Of a DNA stretch of 12,079 bases, positions 5,595 through 12,079 are shown piece by piece (positions within the stretch are counted from its first letter, which is position 1; each line of letters begins with the position of its first letter). Below the pieces are notes generated by a model, which saw only the letters and a list, made by a program, of their open reading frames with translations, was not told the DNA's origin and searched no databases. Source of the stretch: 1-14-0-10-45-29 sp964532715 (lineage in GTDB: Archaea; Micrarchaeota; Micrarchaeia; Anstonellales; Anstonellaceae). The DNA is taken from the NCBI GenBank assembly GCA_964532715.1, contig CAZHIX010000038.1, positions 1-12,079 of the forward strand, in the 5' to 3' direction. Both the position numbers and the translations under genes were made by a program.

Positions 5595-8396
5595 TTACTT
5601 AAGCATAATGCTTGGTTTGTTGGGTTGTGCGTTTGATGCTTTTTGTGCGATGTCTTCGGGTGCATCTTCTTCGTTTAGAATAGTTATTTTTGCTCCATCA
5701 AATTCGCATGAAAGAAAATCTTTTGCATTTTGAAGAATTTCAAATTCTCTAGATGCTCCAAGAGTATCTCCAATTAGTTTTGCTATCTGTTTTAGATATT
5801 TTGGGGCTAATTTTGATACTATAGACATTTTTTGAGAAAGTTCCACATCCTCTTTGCATGCAGACATTATTTTGTTCATATCTTTATACTCTGCCACAAA
5901 CTTGCGTACTTTTTGCTTATATGGCGCATGTACAATAAGTGTTATTTCTGATGGATTATTTTGCATTCTGAGAATTTGCTTTATTTGTATTATATCTTCA
6001 CGCACAGTTTTTAGAAAATCCTCGTAAGAATCTAATTCCGAGTTTATTTTTTGCTCATTTGCAACTGGGAAGTTTGCAGTAGAACAAAATTTTGAGTTTG
6101 GTACAAACTGTTTATCTGCTAAAATTTCCCAAAACTCCTCAGCAATATGAGGCATGAATGGAGAAATTAAAATTGTCCAATACTCAAAGAATTCACGCAA
6201 ATATGGTTGTTTGCAACGCTTTTGATACCATTGCAAATCGTTTACACATTCATAAAATATTGATTGTGCAAGTGGGCGAAGTTGTAAATTTTCATATTGT
6301 AATTTTGCATTTTTAATTCTTGAATGAAACCTAGAGTAAAACCACTTTGTAGCATCATCATATATTTGGGGTGCAATCTGATTTTTTGATGCCAAAAGTA
6401 AAGAGTGCATTTGAATGATACGCGAGATTGCACCCTCAACAACAGACTTTGAGAAATCTGAGTCTGCGTCTATTTCTGCGGTTGAAGTAACGGTGAATCT
6501 GATAGCGTCCGGTCCGTATTGTGAAATTGCAGTTCGTAGTGGAAGAATATTACCCATAGATTTGGACATTTTCTTGCCCTCCATAGTAACAAGACCATTT
6601 GTAATTATTTCCTTGGGCCACTTGTCCGAGTCAAAAATCGCAGTATGATTGAATATAAAAAACGGAAGGTGATTTGTTACTAAATCAAGTGCCGAATGTC
6701 TAGAATTTAGTGGATACCAATAATTGAAAGCTTGTTTTGCACTCTGCCAGTTCTCATTTATTTTAGACGTATCGCTTGGGTTTTTGGATAAAAACACAAA
6801 ATCAAAAAATTCCTCACTAAGCTCATGCGACTGCATTTTGGCAGTAATATTTGCAATTGTATAATACGCCATGTAGAGTGTTGAGTCGGAAAGCGCTTCT
6901 ATGAGCTGATTTTGATCGAATGGAAATTTCGTGCCGAATCCAAAAGCTCTTGTGCAGGCCTTTCGCTCAAGCCAGCCAATCATATATTCAAAGTCTTTTC
7001 TCAATGTGTTTGGAATTATTTTCATGTTTTGCAGGCATAGTCGTGTTTTTTCTTTCCACTTTGGATCTGAATAGTCTATAAACCATTGATTATCTACTAT
7101 CTTTACTGTGCACAATCCGCCACTTCTTGAATAAATCGGGGAATTTGCCAAAACGTAAATATGAAAACCTGCAGACATATCTATGAGATCTTTTGTTATC
7201 TTCTCTTTTGCTTGTGCACAGGTCAAATGTTCATAACCTGCAGATATCATCTTCCCCTCATGTGCGTCTTTTTTGTAAAGTATTTTTGTTGCTTCTTCAG
7301 CCAACGGGTCAGATTGAGATTTTATTTGCATTTTTTCAACTATATCTTTTGCCGCAAATTGTCCAAAACCCGCAGTTTTTATGGCTGCAATAAGTGGGAT
7401 TTGTTCAAGCATATTGCAATCACGAAGAGCCAAATAATCAAATGGCGCGTGTGCAGGAACAGACATAACAAGACCAGTTCCCACTTGTTCTTTTACAAAT
7501 TCTGCACTAAGAACGGGTAGCTCTTTGTTTGTAATTGGGTGAATGGGTTTAAGTGCAAGAATCTCATCTGCACAAACATCTGATATTTTTTTTAAATCTA
7601 ATTGCTCTGAGAGAAGCTCAAAGGCTTTTTGAGACAAGTATAGTTGTTTGTCATCATAAGATACTAAGACGTATTTTGCATTTGGATTTGCCCACAAATT
7701 AGTTACTGCTAAAAGCGTATCCGGGCGATAAGTAGTTGTTGGAATATATGCATCATTTGCTTTGAATAAAACAACTACGACCTCTTCTATTTTTGGATCC
7801 ACGTCTCCTCGTGTGTCATGTCCACCTACCGCTTGGCCGTCTTTTGGACACCAGGGAACAGGATGCTTTCCTTTTGCTATTAACCTTGCCTGATTTAGTT
7901 TTTGAAATTGCCATGTGATGAAGTGATTATAACGCTCATCAAATGTGTAAAATTTTCTAGTCCAATCTATTGAATAGCCAATCTCTTTCATTCCTTGTTC
8001 TATCTCTTTTGAAAAGTAGAGTACAAGCTCTTTTGGATCGGTCAATTCCTTTGCTTTTTCTTTTGGTATATTGTAAATGTTTTCAAAAACACCTAGAATT
8101 TCCCCATCTTGTTCTTCTAAACGTTTTGCCATTGCAAAAATAGGGGTACCAGTAACATGAAATGCCATTGGAAAAAGAACATTTTTTCCAAGCAATCGCT
8201 GATATCTGGCGTATATGTCAGTAGTCGTATAAGTTCTCGCATGCCCTACATGCTGAGGTGAATTTGGATAAGGATACGCGGCAGTCAGATAAAATTTATC
8301 ACCACTACCTATCTGAGGCTCAAAAATTTTTGTCTCTTGCCATTTCTGTTGCCATTTTTTGTGAATTTCTTTTAGATCTAAGTTAGAGTCCATCAT
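5595..8396 (-). CDS. leuS: Leucyl-tRNA synthetase, archaeal type
   Basis: Charges tRNA-Leu with leucine in the cytoplasm and edits mischarged products. The 933-residue length matches archaeal/eukaryotic LeuRS. Counting from ATG 8396, the class Ia HIGH motif appears as HVGH at 49-52 (after YPYPNSPQ). The CP1 editing domain begins near TTTYRPDTLLAVTNLW (from 220) and carries the conserved Asp320 in VPAHAPFDYLAL. The KMSKS loop is at 609-613 (EGKKMSKSMGN). The C-terminal domain ends in QPNKPSIMLK, so the protein is complete. A TATA box centred near 8418 is 22 bases before ATG 8396 and 25 before ATG 8393; either may be the leaderless start. The longer frame back to 8447 would run through that box and is not used. 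No stop, frameshift or insertion is seen. It stands alone as a transcription unit, divergent from a small membrane-protein gene. Confidence 0.97.
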   Translation of the reverse strand: MMDSNLDLKEIHKKWQQKWQETKIFEPQIGSGDKFYLTAAYPYPNSPQHVGHARTYTTTDIYARYQRLLGKNVLFPMAFHVTGTPIFAMAKRLEEQDGEILGVFENIYNIPKEKAKELTDPKELVLYFSKEIEQGMKEIGYSIDWTRKFYTFDERYNHFITWQFQKLNQARLIAKGKHPVPWCPKDGQAVGGHDTRGDVDPKIEEVVVVLFKANDAYIPTTTYRPDTLLAVTNLWANPNAKYVLVSYDDKQLYLSQKAFELLSEQLDLKKISDVCADEILALKPIHPITNKELPVLSAEFVKEQVGTGLVMSVPAHAPFDYLALRDCNMLEQIPLIAAIKTAGFGQFAAKDIVEKMQIKSQSDPLAEEATKILYKKDAHEGKMISAGYEHLTCAQAKEKITKDLIDMSAGFHIYVLANSPIYSRSGGLCTVKIVDNQWFIDYSDPKWKEKTRLCLQNMKIIPNTLRKDFEYMIGWLERKACTRAFGFGTKFPFDQNQLIEALSDSTLYMAYYTIANITAKMQSHELSEEFFDFVFLSKNPSDTSKINENWQSAKQAFNYWYPLNSRHSALDLVTNHLPFFIFNHTAIFDSDKWPKEIITNGLVTMEGKKMSKSMGNILPLRTAISQYGPDAIRFTVTSTAEIDADSDFSKSVVEGAISRIIQMHSLLLASKNQIAPQIYDDATKWFYSRFHSRIKNAKLQYENLQLRPLAQSIFYECVNDLQWYQKRCKQPYLREFFEYWTILISPFMPHIAEEFWEILADKQFVPNSKFCSTANFPVANEQKINSELDSYEDFLKTVREDIIQIKQILRMQNNPSEITLIVHAPYKQKVRKFVAEYKDMNKIMSACKEDVELSQKMSIVSKLAPKYLKQIAKLIGDTLGASREFEILQNAKDFLSCEFDGAKITILNEEDAPEDIAQKASNAQPNKPSIMLK

Positions 8397-8412
8397 GTAA
8401 TTTACGAAACTG

Positions 8413-8424
8413 AAATATTTAAGC
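8413..8424 (-). promoter_or_regulatory. TATA box of leucyl-tRNA synthetase
   Basis: GCTTAAATATTT on the minus strand, 22-26 bases before the tandem ATG codons at 8396 and 8393. This argues for a leaderless mRNA and excludes the longer upstream frame. Confidence 0.6.
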
Positions 8425-8492
8425 GTTATTAAGAGATTAAATATCAACTATCTTCTTTTTTTGGTTTATTTTGTATTTTTTAGTCAAAAGAT

Positions 8493-8502
8493 AATTATAT
8501 TA
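8493..8502 (+). promoter_or_regulatory. TATA box of the 63-residue membrane protein
   Basis: AATTATATTA, centred about 28 bases before the ATG at 8526; no SD sequence follows, so the mRNA is probably leaderless. Confidence 0.5.
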
Positions 8503-8525
8503 ACATAAATGTAGTCTGTGTTTGC

Positions 8526-8717
8526 ATGGCATCAAAATGGAAAGCAGTCACGCAAGTGGCAAGAATACTATTGGGAGTAGCTGCCGGTTATCTGGTTTAT
8601 TGGCAATGGTATACAATAAGACGCGGGGATCCCGAAACCCATGCTTTAGCCGCTGGATTAATCGTAGCAATAATGGTTATAGTGCTTTTGAAAAAAATAA
8701 ATAAAGGGGAAGGCTAG
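8526..8717 (+). CDS. Small two-helix membrane protein, function unknown
   Basis: A 63-residue protein I do not recognise. It has a short basic start (MASKWK), a first hydrophobic helix (about residues 10-29, with an aromatic end YWQWY), a charged loop TIRRGDPETH, a second helix (about 41-55, LAAGLIVAIMVIVLL) and a basic tail KKINKGEG. The lysines at both ends suggest both termini are cytoplasmic with the loop outside, although the loop itself contains RR. The gene is supported by its own TATA box at leaderless spacing and by the tight fit between LeuRS (divergent) and the kinase (convergent). An overlapping frame (8522-8704) has no such protein-like character. No function can be inferred. Confidence 0.7.
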   Translation: MASKWKAVTQVARILLGVAAGYLVYWQWYTIRRGDPETHALAAGLIVAIMVIVLLKKINKGEG

Positions 8718-8732
8718 AAAACTCCAAGGACA

Positions 8733-8758
8733 TTTTTCAAAATTGTGCGAATAAAAAA
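8733..8758. terminator. Convergent T-run terminators between the small membrane protein and the kinase
   Basis: The 43-base gap between the two converging genes has a run of five T on the plus strand (8733-8737), after the small gene, and a run of six T on the minus strand (8753-8758), just after the kinase stop. Both suit archaeal oligo-T termination. Confidence 0.4.
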
Positions 8759-8760
8759 GA

Positions 8761-9669
8761 TTAAAATTTGAAGTGTTTTCTTATTTTTTCCCTTTTTGGC
8801 ATTCCCTGTGCGCCTGCATTCATAACTTTTGATGCAGCGCACGCATGTCCCATTCTCACTGCTTCGTAAAATGAACGTTTTTCAAGACGTCCGCAAATAA
8901 CTCCGGATGCAAATGCATCTCCAGCTCCAAGTGTATCTACAACTTTTGGTGCATTAAATGGAGGAACATCATAAAGCGCACCTCCAAATGTGCTTACTGA
9001 TGCAGGGCCATGTCCAACTTTTAGTATCGCAGTAAGGTTAAATTCTTTTGAAAGTGTGCGTATTTTCTCTTTTGATTGAGATCCACTAATTGCACCAAGC
9101 TCTTTTTGATTTAATATCAAAACATCTACCCTCTCTATTATTTTCTCAAGTTTTTTTATTCCGTTATGTGAAGCTGCACGTCCTGGATCAAAAGAGAGCG
9201 GAATCTCGTGTTTTCTGGCATTTTTTGATGCTTGTTCAAGCCAGCTTAGCGGGCAACCAGTCATGTGCACCCAACGTGCTGACGATATAAACGAAGATTC
9301 AATATTTCTTGGCTCATCTGCAGAACCCGGATCTTCAATCACCATGACCTGTCCATGTTCATCTATTAAAATTACTGATAGTCCAGTTCTACCTTTTCTT
9401 ATTTGTTTTATACGTGTGATATCTACTCCTCTTTTTGCAAGCTCTGCAATAAGATAATTTCCGTGCAAATCTGCACCTGTAGTTGCAATAAGCCCTGCCG
9501 TGTGATTTAGTTTTAAACAATTCATAGATACATTTGCAGCAGAACCCCCAGGTCCAAATTGAGATGGCATACGCATAAACGAAGTTTTATCTGGCTGTGG
9601 GAATTCCTTTACATAATCACGAACATCATACACTAAATGCCCGACACAAGCAACATCAAATCTTTTCAT
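8761..9669 (-). CDS. PfkB-family carbohydrate/nucleoside kinase
   Basis: A 302-residue cytoplasmic ribokinase-fold enzyme that transfers phosphate from a nucleotide to a sugar or nucleoside. The first PfkB signature is at about 39-70 (GPGGSAANV, then TTGADLHGN), the NxxE motif at 187-190 (NQKE), and the second signature DTLGAGDAF at 245-253 with catalytic base Asp251. Length is normal. The substrate cannot be told from the sequence: archaeal relatives include ribokinases, nucleoside kinases and ribose-1-phosphate kinases. I start it at ATG 9669; an in-frame TTG at 9693 would lie upstream of the predicted transcription start. AGGGG seven bases before the ATG may act as a ribosome binding site in a leader of about 12 bases. 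It is divergent from the rhomboid gene and shares its TATA element. Proximity to purA is compatible with a nucleoside role, but weakly so. Confidence 0.92.
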   Translation of the reverse strand: MKRFDVACVGHLVYDVRDYVKEFPQPDKTSFMRMPSQFGPGGSAANVSMNCLKLNHTAGLIATTGADLHGNYLIAELAKRGVDITRIKQIRKGRTGLSVILIDEHGQVMVIEDPGSADEPRNIESSFISSARWVHMTGCPLSWLEQASKNARKHEIPLSFDPGRAASHNGIKKLEKIIERVDVLILNQKELGAISGSQSKEKIRTLSKEFNLTAILKVGHGPASVSTFGGALYDVPPFNAPKVVDTLGAGDAFASGVICGRLEKRSFYEAVRMGHACAASKVMNAGAQGMPKREKIRKHFKF

Positions 9670-9702
9670 AACCAAACCCCTGTATGAAAACAAACCCTAA
9701 AG

Positions 9703-9712
9703 CATATATAAG
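9703..9712. promoter_or_regulatory. Shared, near-palindromic TATA element for the divergent kinase and rhomboid genes
   Basis: CATATATAAG on the plus strand reads CTTATATATG on the minus strand, a good TATA box in both directions. Its centre (about 9707) is 27 bases before the GTG start of the rhomboid gene at 9735. In the other direction it predicts transcription near 9681, 12 bases before the kinase ATG. No second TATA-like element is obvious in the 65-base gap. Confidence 0.55.
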
Positions 9713-9732
9713 TTTAATGATGAAATTGGTTT

Positions 9733-9739
9733 AGGTGAT
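9733..9739 (+). promoter_or_regulatory. SD-like AGGTGAT overlapping the rhomboid start codon
   Basis: AGGTGAT is a perfect complement to the archaeal 16S 3' end, but it contains the GTG start at 9735 itself. No ATG, GTG or TTG lies in frame at normal spacing downstream (the next is TTG 9768), so it is either coincidental or helps 30S binding at the very 5' end of a leaderless mRNA. Confidence 0.3.
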
Positions 9740-10346
9740 TACTATTCGTGCATCTTTCGCACTTTTATTGTGTATATTCATTTCTTTTGCTCTGCAAATA
9801 TTTATCGGTGGCTACACGCAATTATTCTACTTCAATCCATCCGATTTACATCTTTGGCAATTTGTTACTTCTATGTTTTTGCACGGTGATCCAATGCACA
9901 TATTGTTCAACGTGTATGCTTTATTTGCATTCGGACCATTACTTGAAAATCGAATAGGAACTAAAAATTTCTTAATATTGTACTTTGTTTGTGGGATAGT
10001 TGGCAATCTACTTTATTATCTAACTATTCTTTTTGGAATCATACCTCCAATACCTGCCTTAGGTGCATCTGGAGCAATATTTGGGATTTTTGGTGGGCTT
10101 GTAATTACTGATCCACATTTGACACTTTTGATATTTGGCATAATTCCTATGAACATACGTCATGTGGCAGTTTTATGGTTTGTGCTTGAATTTTTAGGAA
10201 CATTTAATTCAGCTTCCGGGATCGCATCTGCAGCTCATTTGGGTGGGCTTGTTGCTGGGTATTTGCTTGTAAAATATTATTTTAAGAGAAAAACATACGT
10301 GGTCTCAGATTCATATTATTGGAAAAAATATCAAGATAGATACTAA
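9735..10346 (+). CDS. Rhomboid-family intramembrane serine protease
   Basis: A 203-residue membrane protein with the six-helix rhomboid core, which cleaves transmembrane helices of substrate proteins. The catalytic dyad is Ser112 in GASGAIFG (110-117) and His168 in AHLGG (167-171). The HGDPMHILFN stretch (50-59) carries the conserved His/Asn of the oxyanion region, and the GxxxE-like ENRIG turn (71-75) follows. A hydrophilic tail of about 20 residues (KRKTYVV onward), rich in Tyr, ends the protein. The start is GTG 9735, directly after an in-frame TAG and 27 bases after the TATA centre, so the mRNA would be leaderless with a non-AUG start; the next in-frame candidate, TTG 9768, would cut into helix 1. 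Substrates are unknown; the single-anchor proteins at 2087-4382 are conceivable but there is no evidence for it. Confidence 0.93.
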   Translation: MITIRASFALLLCIFISFALQIFIGGYTQLFYFNPSDLHLWQFVTSMFLHGDPMHILFNVYALFAFGPLLENRIGTKNFLILYFVCGIVGNLLYYLTILFGIIPPIPALGASGAIFGIFGGLVITDPHLTLLIFGIIPMNIRHVAVLWFVLEFLGTFNSASGIASAAHLGGLVAGYLLVKYYFKRKTYVVSDSYYWKKYQDRY

Positions 10347-10400
10347 TTATCAGATACAATCGTATTATGGTTGTATATAAAAACATTTGAACACCATGCA

Positions 10401-10407
10401 TTTTTTT
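10401..10407 (+). terminator. T7 run, candidate terminator after the rhomboid gene
   Basis: Seven T about 55 bases after the rhomboid stop; a second T7 lies at 10468-10474. Either could end the rhomboid transcript. Both also coincide with the start positions predicted by the upstream TATA copies, so the role is ambiguous. Confidence 0.4.
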
Positions 10408-10502
10408 CTGCAACTTTGCGCACGCAATAGCGTACAATTGTATATAAAACATCTATGTTTTGAGATCTTTTTTTGCAAATTGGTGCGTACAATAAAATAC
10501 AA

Positions 10503-10514
10503 TTGTATATAAAA
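10503..10514 (+). promoter_or_regulatory. TATA box of adenylosuccinate synthetase, overlapped by a palindromic operator-like site
   Basis: TTGTATATAAAA, centred about 28 bases before the ATG at 10537, predicts a leaderless mRNA. The palindrome ATACAATTGTAT (10497-10508) covers the BRE and the first half of the TATA box, where a bound protein would block TBP/TFB. A further TACAAT half-site lies at 10488-10493. Confidence 0.6.
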
Positions 10515-10536
10515 ACATCTAAATACAAATAGTTTC

Positions 10537-11547
10537 ATGGCAGTTACAGTTGTGGTCGGCGGACAATACGGGGATGAGGGAAAGGGCAAAGTCATTTCAT
10601 ATTTGGCTTTTGCCGATAAACCAAGTGTCATTGCACGTGGTGGTGGGGGTCCTAACGCCGGACATTCTGTTGAGCACAATGCAAAAAAATACAAAATACG
10701 CCTTGTGCCCTCAGGTTTTGTGCAAAAAAATGCACAACTTGTGATAGGTGCAGGTGTGTTTGTAGATCCAGAAGTATTTTTGCAAGAAGTAAAAAATTTT
10801 GATCTTGGAACAAGATGCAAAATTGATAGACGTGCCACGCTTATAACTCAAGAATATAAAGACTTAGATGGTGCAAGTGCCCATTCAAAAAATATAGGGA
10901 CAACAAAAACTGGAATGGGTCCAACTGCATCTGCGCGTGCATCAAGAACCGCATCTTTTGTGAGCAGTGACGAGCGCTTAGCTCCTTATCTTTGTGATTG
11001 TCATGAAATTGTGAACGGATCAAAAAATGTTCTTGTGGAAGGTTCTCAAGGATTTATGATTTCAAATCTGTATGGGACTTATCCATTCTGTACCTCAAAA
11101 GATGTTTCTGCAAGTACTGTTTGTGCTGAAGTTGGGCTTGGCCCGACTCGTGTGGATACTGTAGTTATGGTTATCAAAGCTTATACTACGCGCGTTGGAA
11201 ATGGACCGTTTGCTGGAGAAGTTAGCGAGGACGAAGCAAAACGAACAAATACTCAAGAATATGGTACAGTTACCGGAAGACCTAGAAGAACCAATCCAAA
11301 TTTGATTTGGGATGAGATCAAAATGGCAGCAAAAGTTAATGGAGCAAATTGTATTGCACTTACAAAAATAGATGTAAAATTTAGCGAGTGTGCGAATAAA
11401 ACTCAATATTCGCAATTAAGTGCCAGTGCTATTGAATTTATTGAGCAAATAGAAAAAAATACTGGCGTGCTGGTTGGACTTATAGGAACAGGACCAGATG
11501 CTAAAGACATGATTGACAGGCGAGATTCGCTTGGAATAAAACGTTGA
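10537..11547 (+). CDS. purA: Adenylosuccinate synthetase, short archaeal form
   Basis: Catalyses the GTP-dependent joining of IMP and aspartate to adenylosuccinate, the first step from IMP to AMP. The 336 residues match the short archaeal form, about 90-100 shorter than bacterial PurA. Visible motifs: GDEGKGK at 12-18 with catalytic Asp13, NAGHS at 40-44 with catalytic His43 (usually GHT), GTTKTGMGP at 121-129 in the IMP-binding region, EGSQGF at 168-173, TRVGNGPF at 218-225, GRPRR at 247-251, and the guanine-recognition TKID at 276-279. The ATG lies about 28 bases after the TATA box and no SD is present. Expression is probably controlled by the repeated palindromes just upstream. No other purine gene is in the window. 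Confidence 0.96.
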   Translation: MAVTVVVGGQYGDEGKGKVISYLAFADKPSVIARGGGGPNAGHSVEHNAKKYKIRLVPSGFVQKNAQLVIGAGVFVDPEVFLQEVKNFDLGTRCKIDRRATLITQEYKDLDGASAHSKNIGTTKTGMGPTASARASRTASFVSSDERLAPYLCDCHEIVNGSKNVLVEGSQGFMISNLYGTYPFCTSKDVSASTVCAEVGLGPTRVDTVVMVIKAYTTRVGNGPFAGEVSEDEAKRTNTQEYGTVTGRPRRTNPNLIWDEIKMAAKVNGANCIALTKIDVKFSECANKTQYSQLSASAIEFIEQIEKNTGVLVGLIGTGPDAKDMIDRRDSLGIKR

Positions 11548-11578
11548 GCGTATAGATATTCTCCTTTGTAAGTCTGAA

Positions 11579-11986
11579 TTAGATTTTATTCTTTGTATTT
11601 TTTACAATTTCTTTTTTTATGCGATGTTTTTTTCCACTCATCAACAGAACACTCAAATCTCCTGAACGCTCAAGATAAGCTTCTTTTACATTGCAAATTT
11701 TACTTATAGAATGAACTCGTAGCATTTCAGTTAAATCCTCTTTTGATATATCTTCATCGTCAATATTTTTTGAAAGAATTCTACCGTTTTTTATCAAAAG
11801 TGTAGGTTTTCCGTTTAGAATATACGACATAAACGGATTGTGTTCAGATACTTTGGACATAATTATTTGTAAAAAAACCACTGTCGCTATCGCAATCATC
11901 GCGTTTGCTATACCTACTGTGTCCTGTGGATATATGAGCACGTCACCGACTGCTGAGCCAAGTGCGATTATTATTATCAAATCCAT
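11579..11986 (-). CDS. YetF/DUF421-family membrane protein, 5' end apparently truncated or frameshifted
   Basis: A 135-residue product. From ATG 11986 it has DLIIIIALGSAVGD, the conserved helix of DUF421 proteins, another hydrophobic helix (about 25-43), and the family's C-terminal domain: GKPTLLIKNG, a LTEMLRVHSI helix and VKEAYLERSGDLSVLLMSGKK. Family members normally begin with one more helix and a GKR.L..LSP.D motif. Here that motif is encoded in frame just upstream of the ATG (18 codons, 11987-12040, ending GKRRLAHLSP), but those codons contain no ATG, GTG or TTG and are preceded by an in-frame TAG at 12041-12043. The first helix is thus missing or out of frame. The gene may be a decaying pseudogene, may start at a rare codon, or may carry a sequence error. 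It converges with purA, 31 bases apart. Function of the family is poorly known. Confidence 0.65.
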   Translation of the reverse strand: MDLIIIIALGSAVGDVLIYPQDTVGIANAMIAIATVVFLQIIMSKVSEHNPFMSYILNGKPTLLIKNGRILSKNIDDEDISKEDLTEMLRVHSISKICNVKEAYLERSGDLSVLLMSGKKHRIKKEIVKNTKNKI

Positions 11987-12079
11987 CGGAGAAAGATGCG
12001 CAAGTCGTCTTTTTCCGGCAATTCGTAAGCGGTTAAAAATCTACTGGCAACGTCTCAAAACCAACCATCAAAACTGGCA

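Larger units (their letters stand above)
10354..10536 (+). repeat. Degenerate tandem repeat (about 66 bases): palindrome, TATA and T-run units before purA
   Basis: The 12-mer TTGTATATAAAA occurs three times, at 10371, 10438 and 10503 (spacings 67 and 65). Its left part belongs to a palindrome ATACAATTGTAT, perfect at 10497-10508, with one mismatch at 10432-10443 (first base G) and one at 10354-10365 (C for T). In the first two units a run of seven T follows, beginning exactly 30 bases after the 12-mer starts (10401-10407 and 10468-10474). The 28-base stretches after the T-runs, starting with GCAA, match at 19 positions. The third unit ends in the purA start codon. The pattern suggests duplicated promoter/operator units. 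Confidence 0.75.

Noticed and set aside
7161..7520. Plus-strand 119-codon open frame inside leucyl-tRNA synthetase
   Set aside because: Lies wholly antisense within the intact LeuRS editing domain; composition (many Cys, Phe, His) is typical of a shadow frame.
8397..8447. Longer N-terminus for leucyl-tRNA synthetase, adding 17 residues
   Set aside because: The extension runs through the TATA box at 8413-8424, and the tandem Met codons at 8396/8393 are correctly spaced from that box and fit the family's N-terminus.
10354..10515. CRISPR-like short repeats
   Set aside because: Only three copies, palindromic and overlapping the TATA box, with spacers that themselves resemble each other; this is a promoter duplication rather than a CRISPR array.
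10343..10838. Minus-strand open frames of 61 and 157 codons over the purA upstream region
   Set aside because: They are antisense to the tandem repeat and to purA; their internally repeated peptides (such as CFYIQ/VFIYN) just reflect the DNA repeat.

Overview
The window is archaeal chromosomal DNA, AT-rich and densely packed. The evidence is the archaeal/eukaryotic-type leucyl-tRNA synthetase, a Trm5-family tRNA methyltransferase, the short (336-residue) archaeal form of adenylosuccinate synthetase, an archaeal-style pilus/secretion ATPase, pilin-like proteins with class III (archaellin/pilin) signal peptides, and TATA boxes about 25-28 bases before most first-gene start codons, which implies leaderless mRNAs. 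The small overlapping genes and the style of the pilin-like proteins would suit a DPANN-type archaeon such as a micrarchaeote, but that placement is inference. Nothing in the window looks like a bacterial or viral insertion, and there is no CRISPR array, tRNA or rRNA.

Layout. 1-1315 (-): most of a type IV pilus/archaellum/type II secretion-like ATPase, running off the left edge. 1566-2054 (+): a two-helix membrane protein with a bacterial-type PH domain. 2087-5452 (-): a five-gene operon, led by a Trm5-like methyltransferase and followed by four overlapping genes for single-anchor, pilin-like, sequon-rich exported proteins. 5595-8396 (-): leucyl-tRNA synthetase. 8526-8717 (+): a 63-residue membrane protein. 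8761-9669 (-): a PfkB-family sugar/nucleoside kinase. 9735-10346 (+): a rhomboid intramembrane protease, divergent from the kinase and sharing one near-palindromic TATA element with it. 10347-10536: an intergenic region with tandem copies of a palindrome-TATA-T7 unit. 10537-11547 (+): adenylosuccinate synthetase. 11579-11986 (-): the C-terminal two thirds of a YetF/DUF421 membrane protein whose 5' end seems broken.

How the genes fit together. The ATPase and the four pilin-like genes plausibly belong to one surface filament or secretion machine: the ATPase would power assembly, and the pilin-like subunits would be inserted through class III signals, processed by a prepilin peptidase encoded elsewhere, and N-glycosylated (23 N-x-S/T sequons in about 780 residues). 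The last and largest subunit lacks the acidic residue near the start of the mature protein, as GspK does in type II secretion. The other genes are housekeeping: translation (LeuRS, Trm5), purine synthesis (PurA) and sugar/nucleoside phosphorylation.

The least explained parts are the repeated operator-like promoter region before purA, the minor-pilin-like gene set coupled to a tRNA methyltransferase, the direct repeat of TAACTAGT before that operon, and the broken DUF421 gene.
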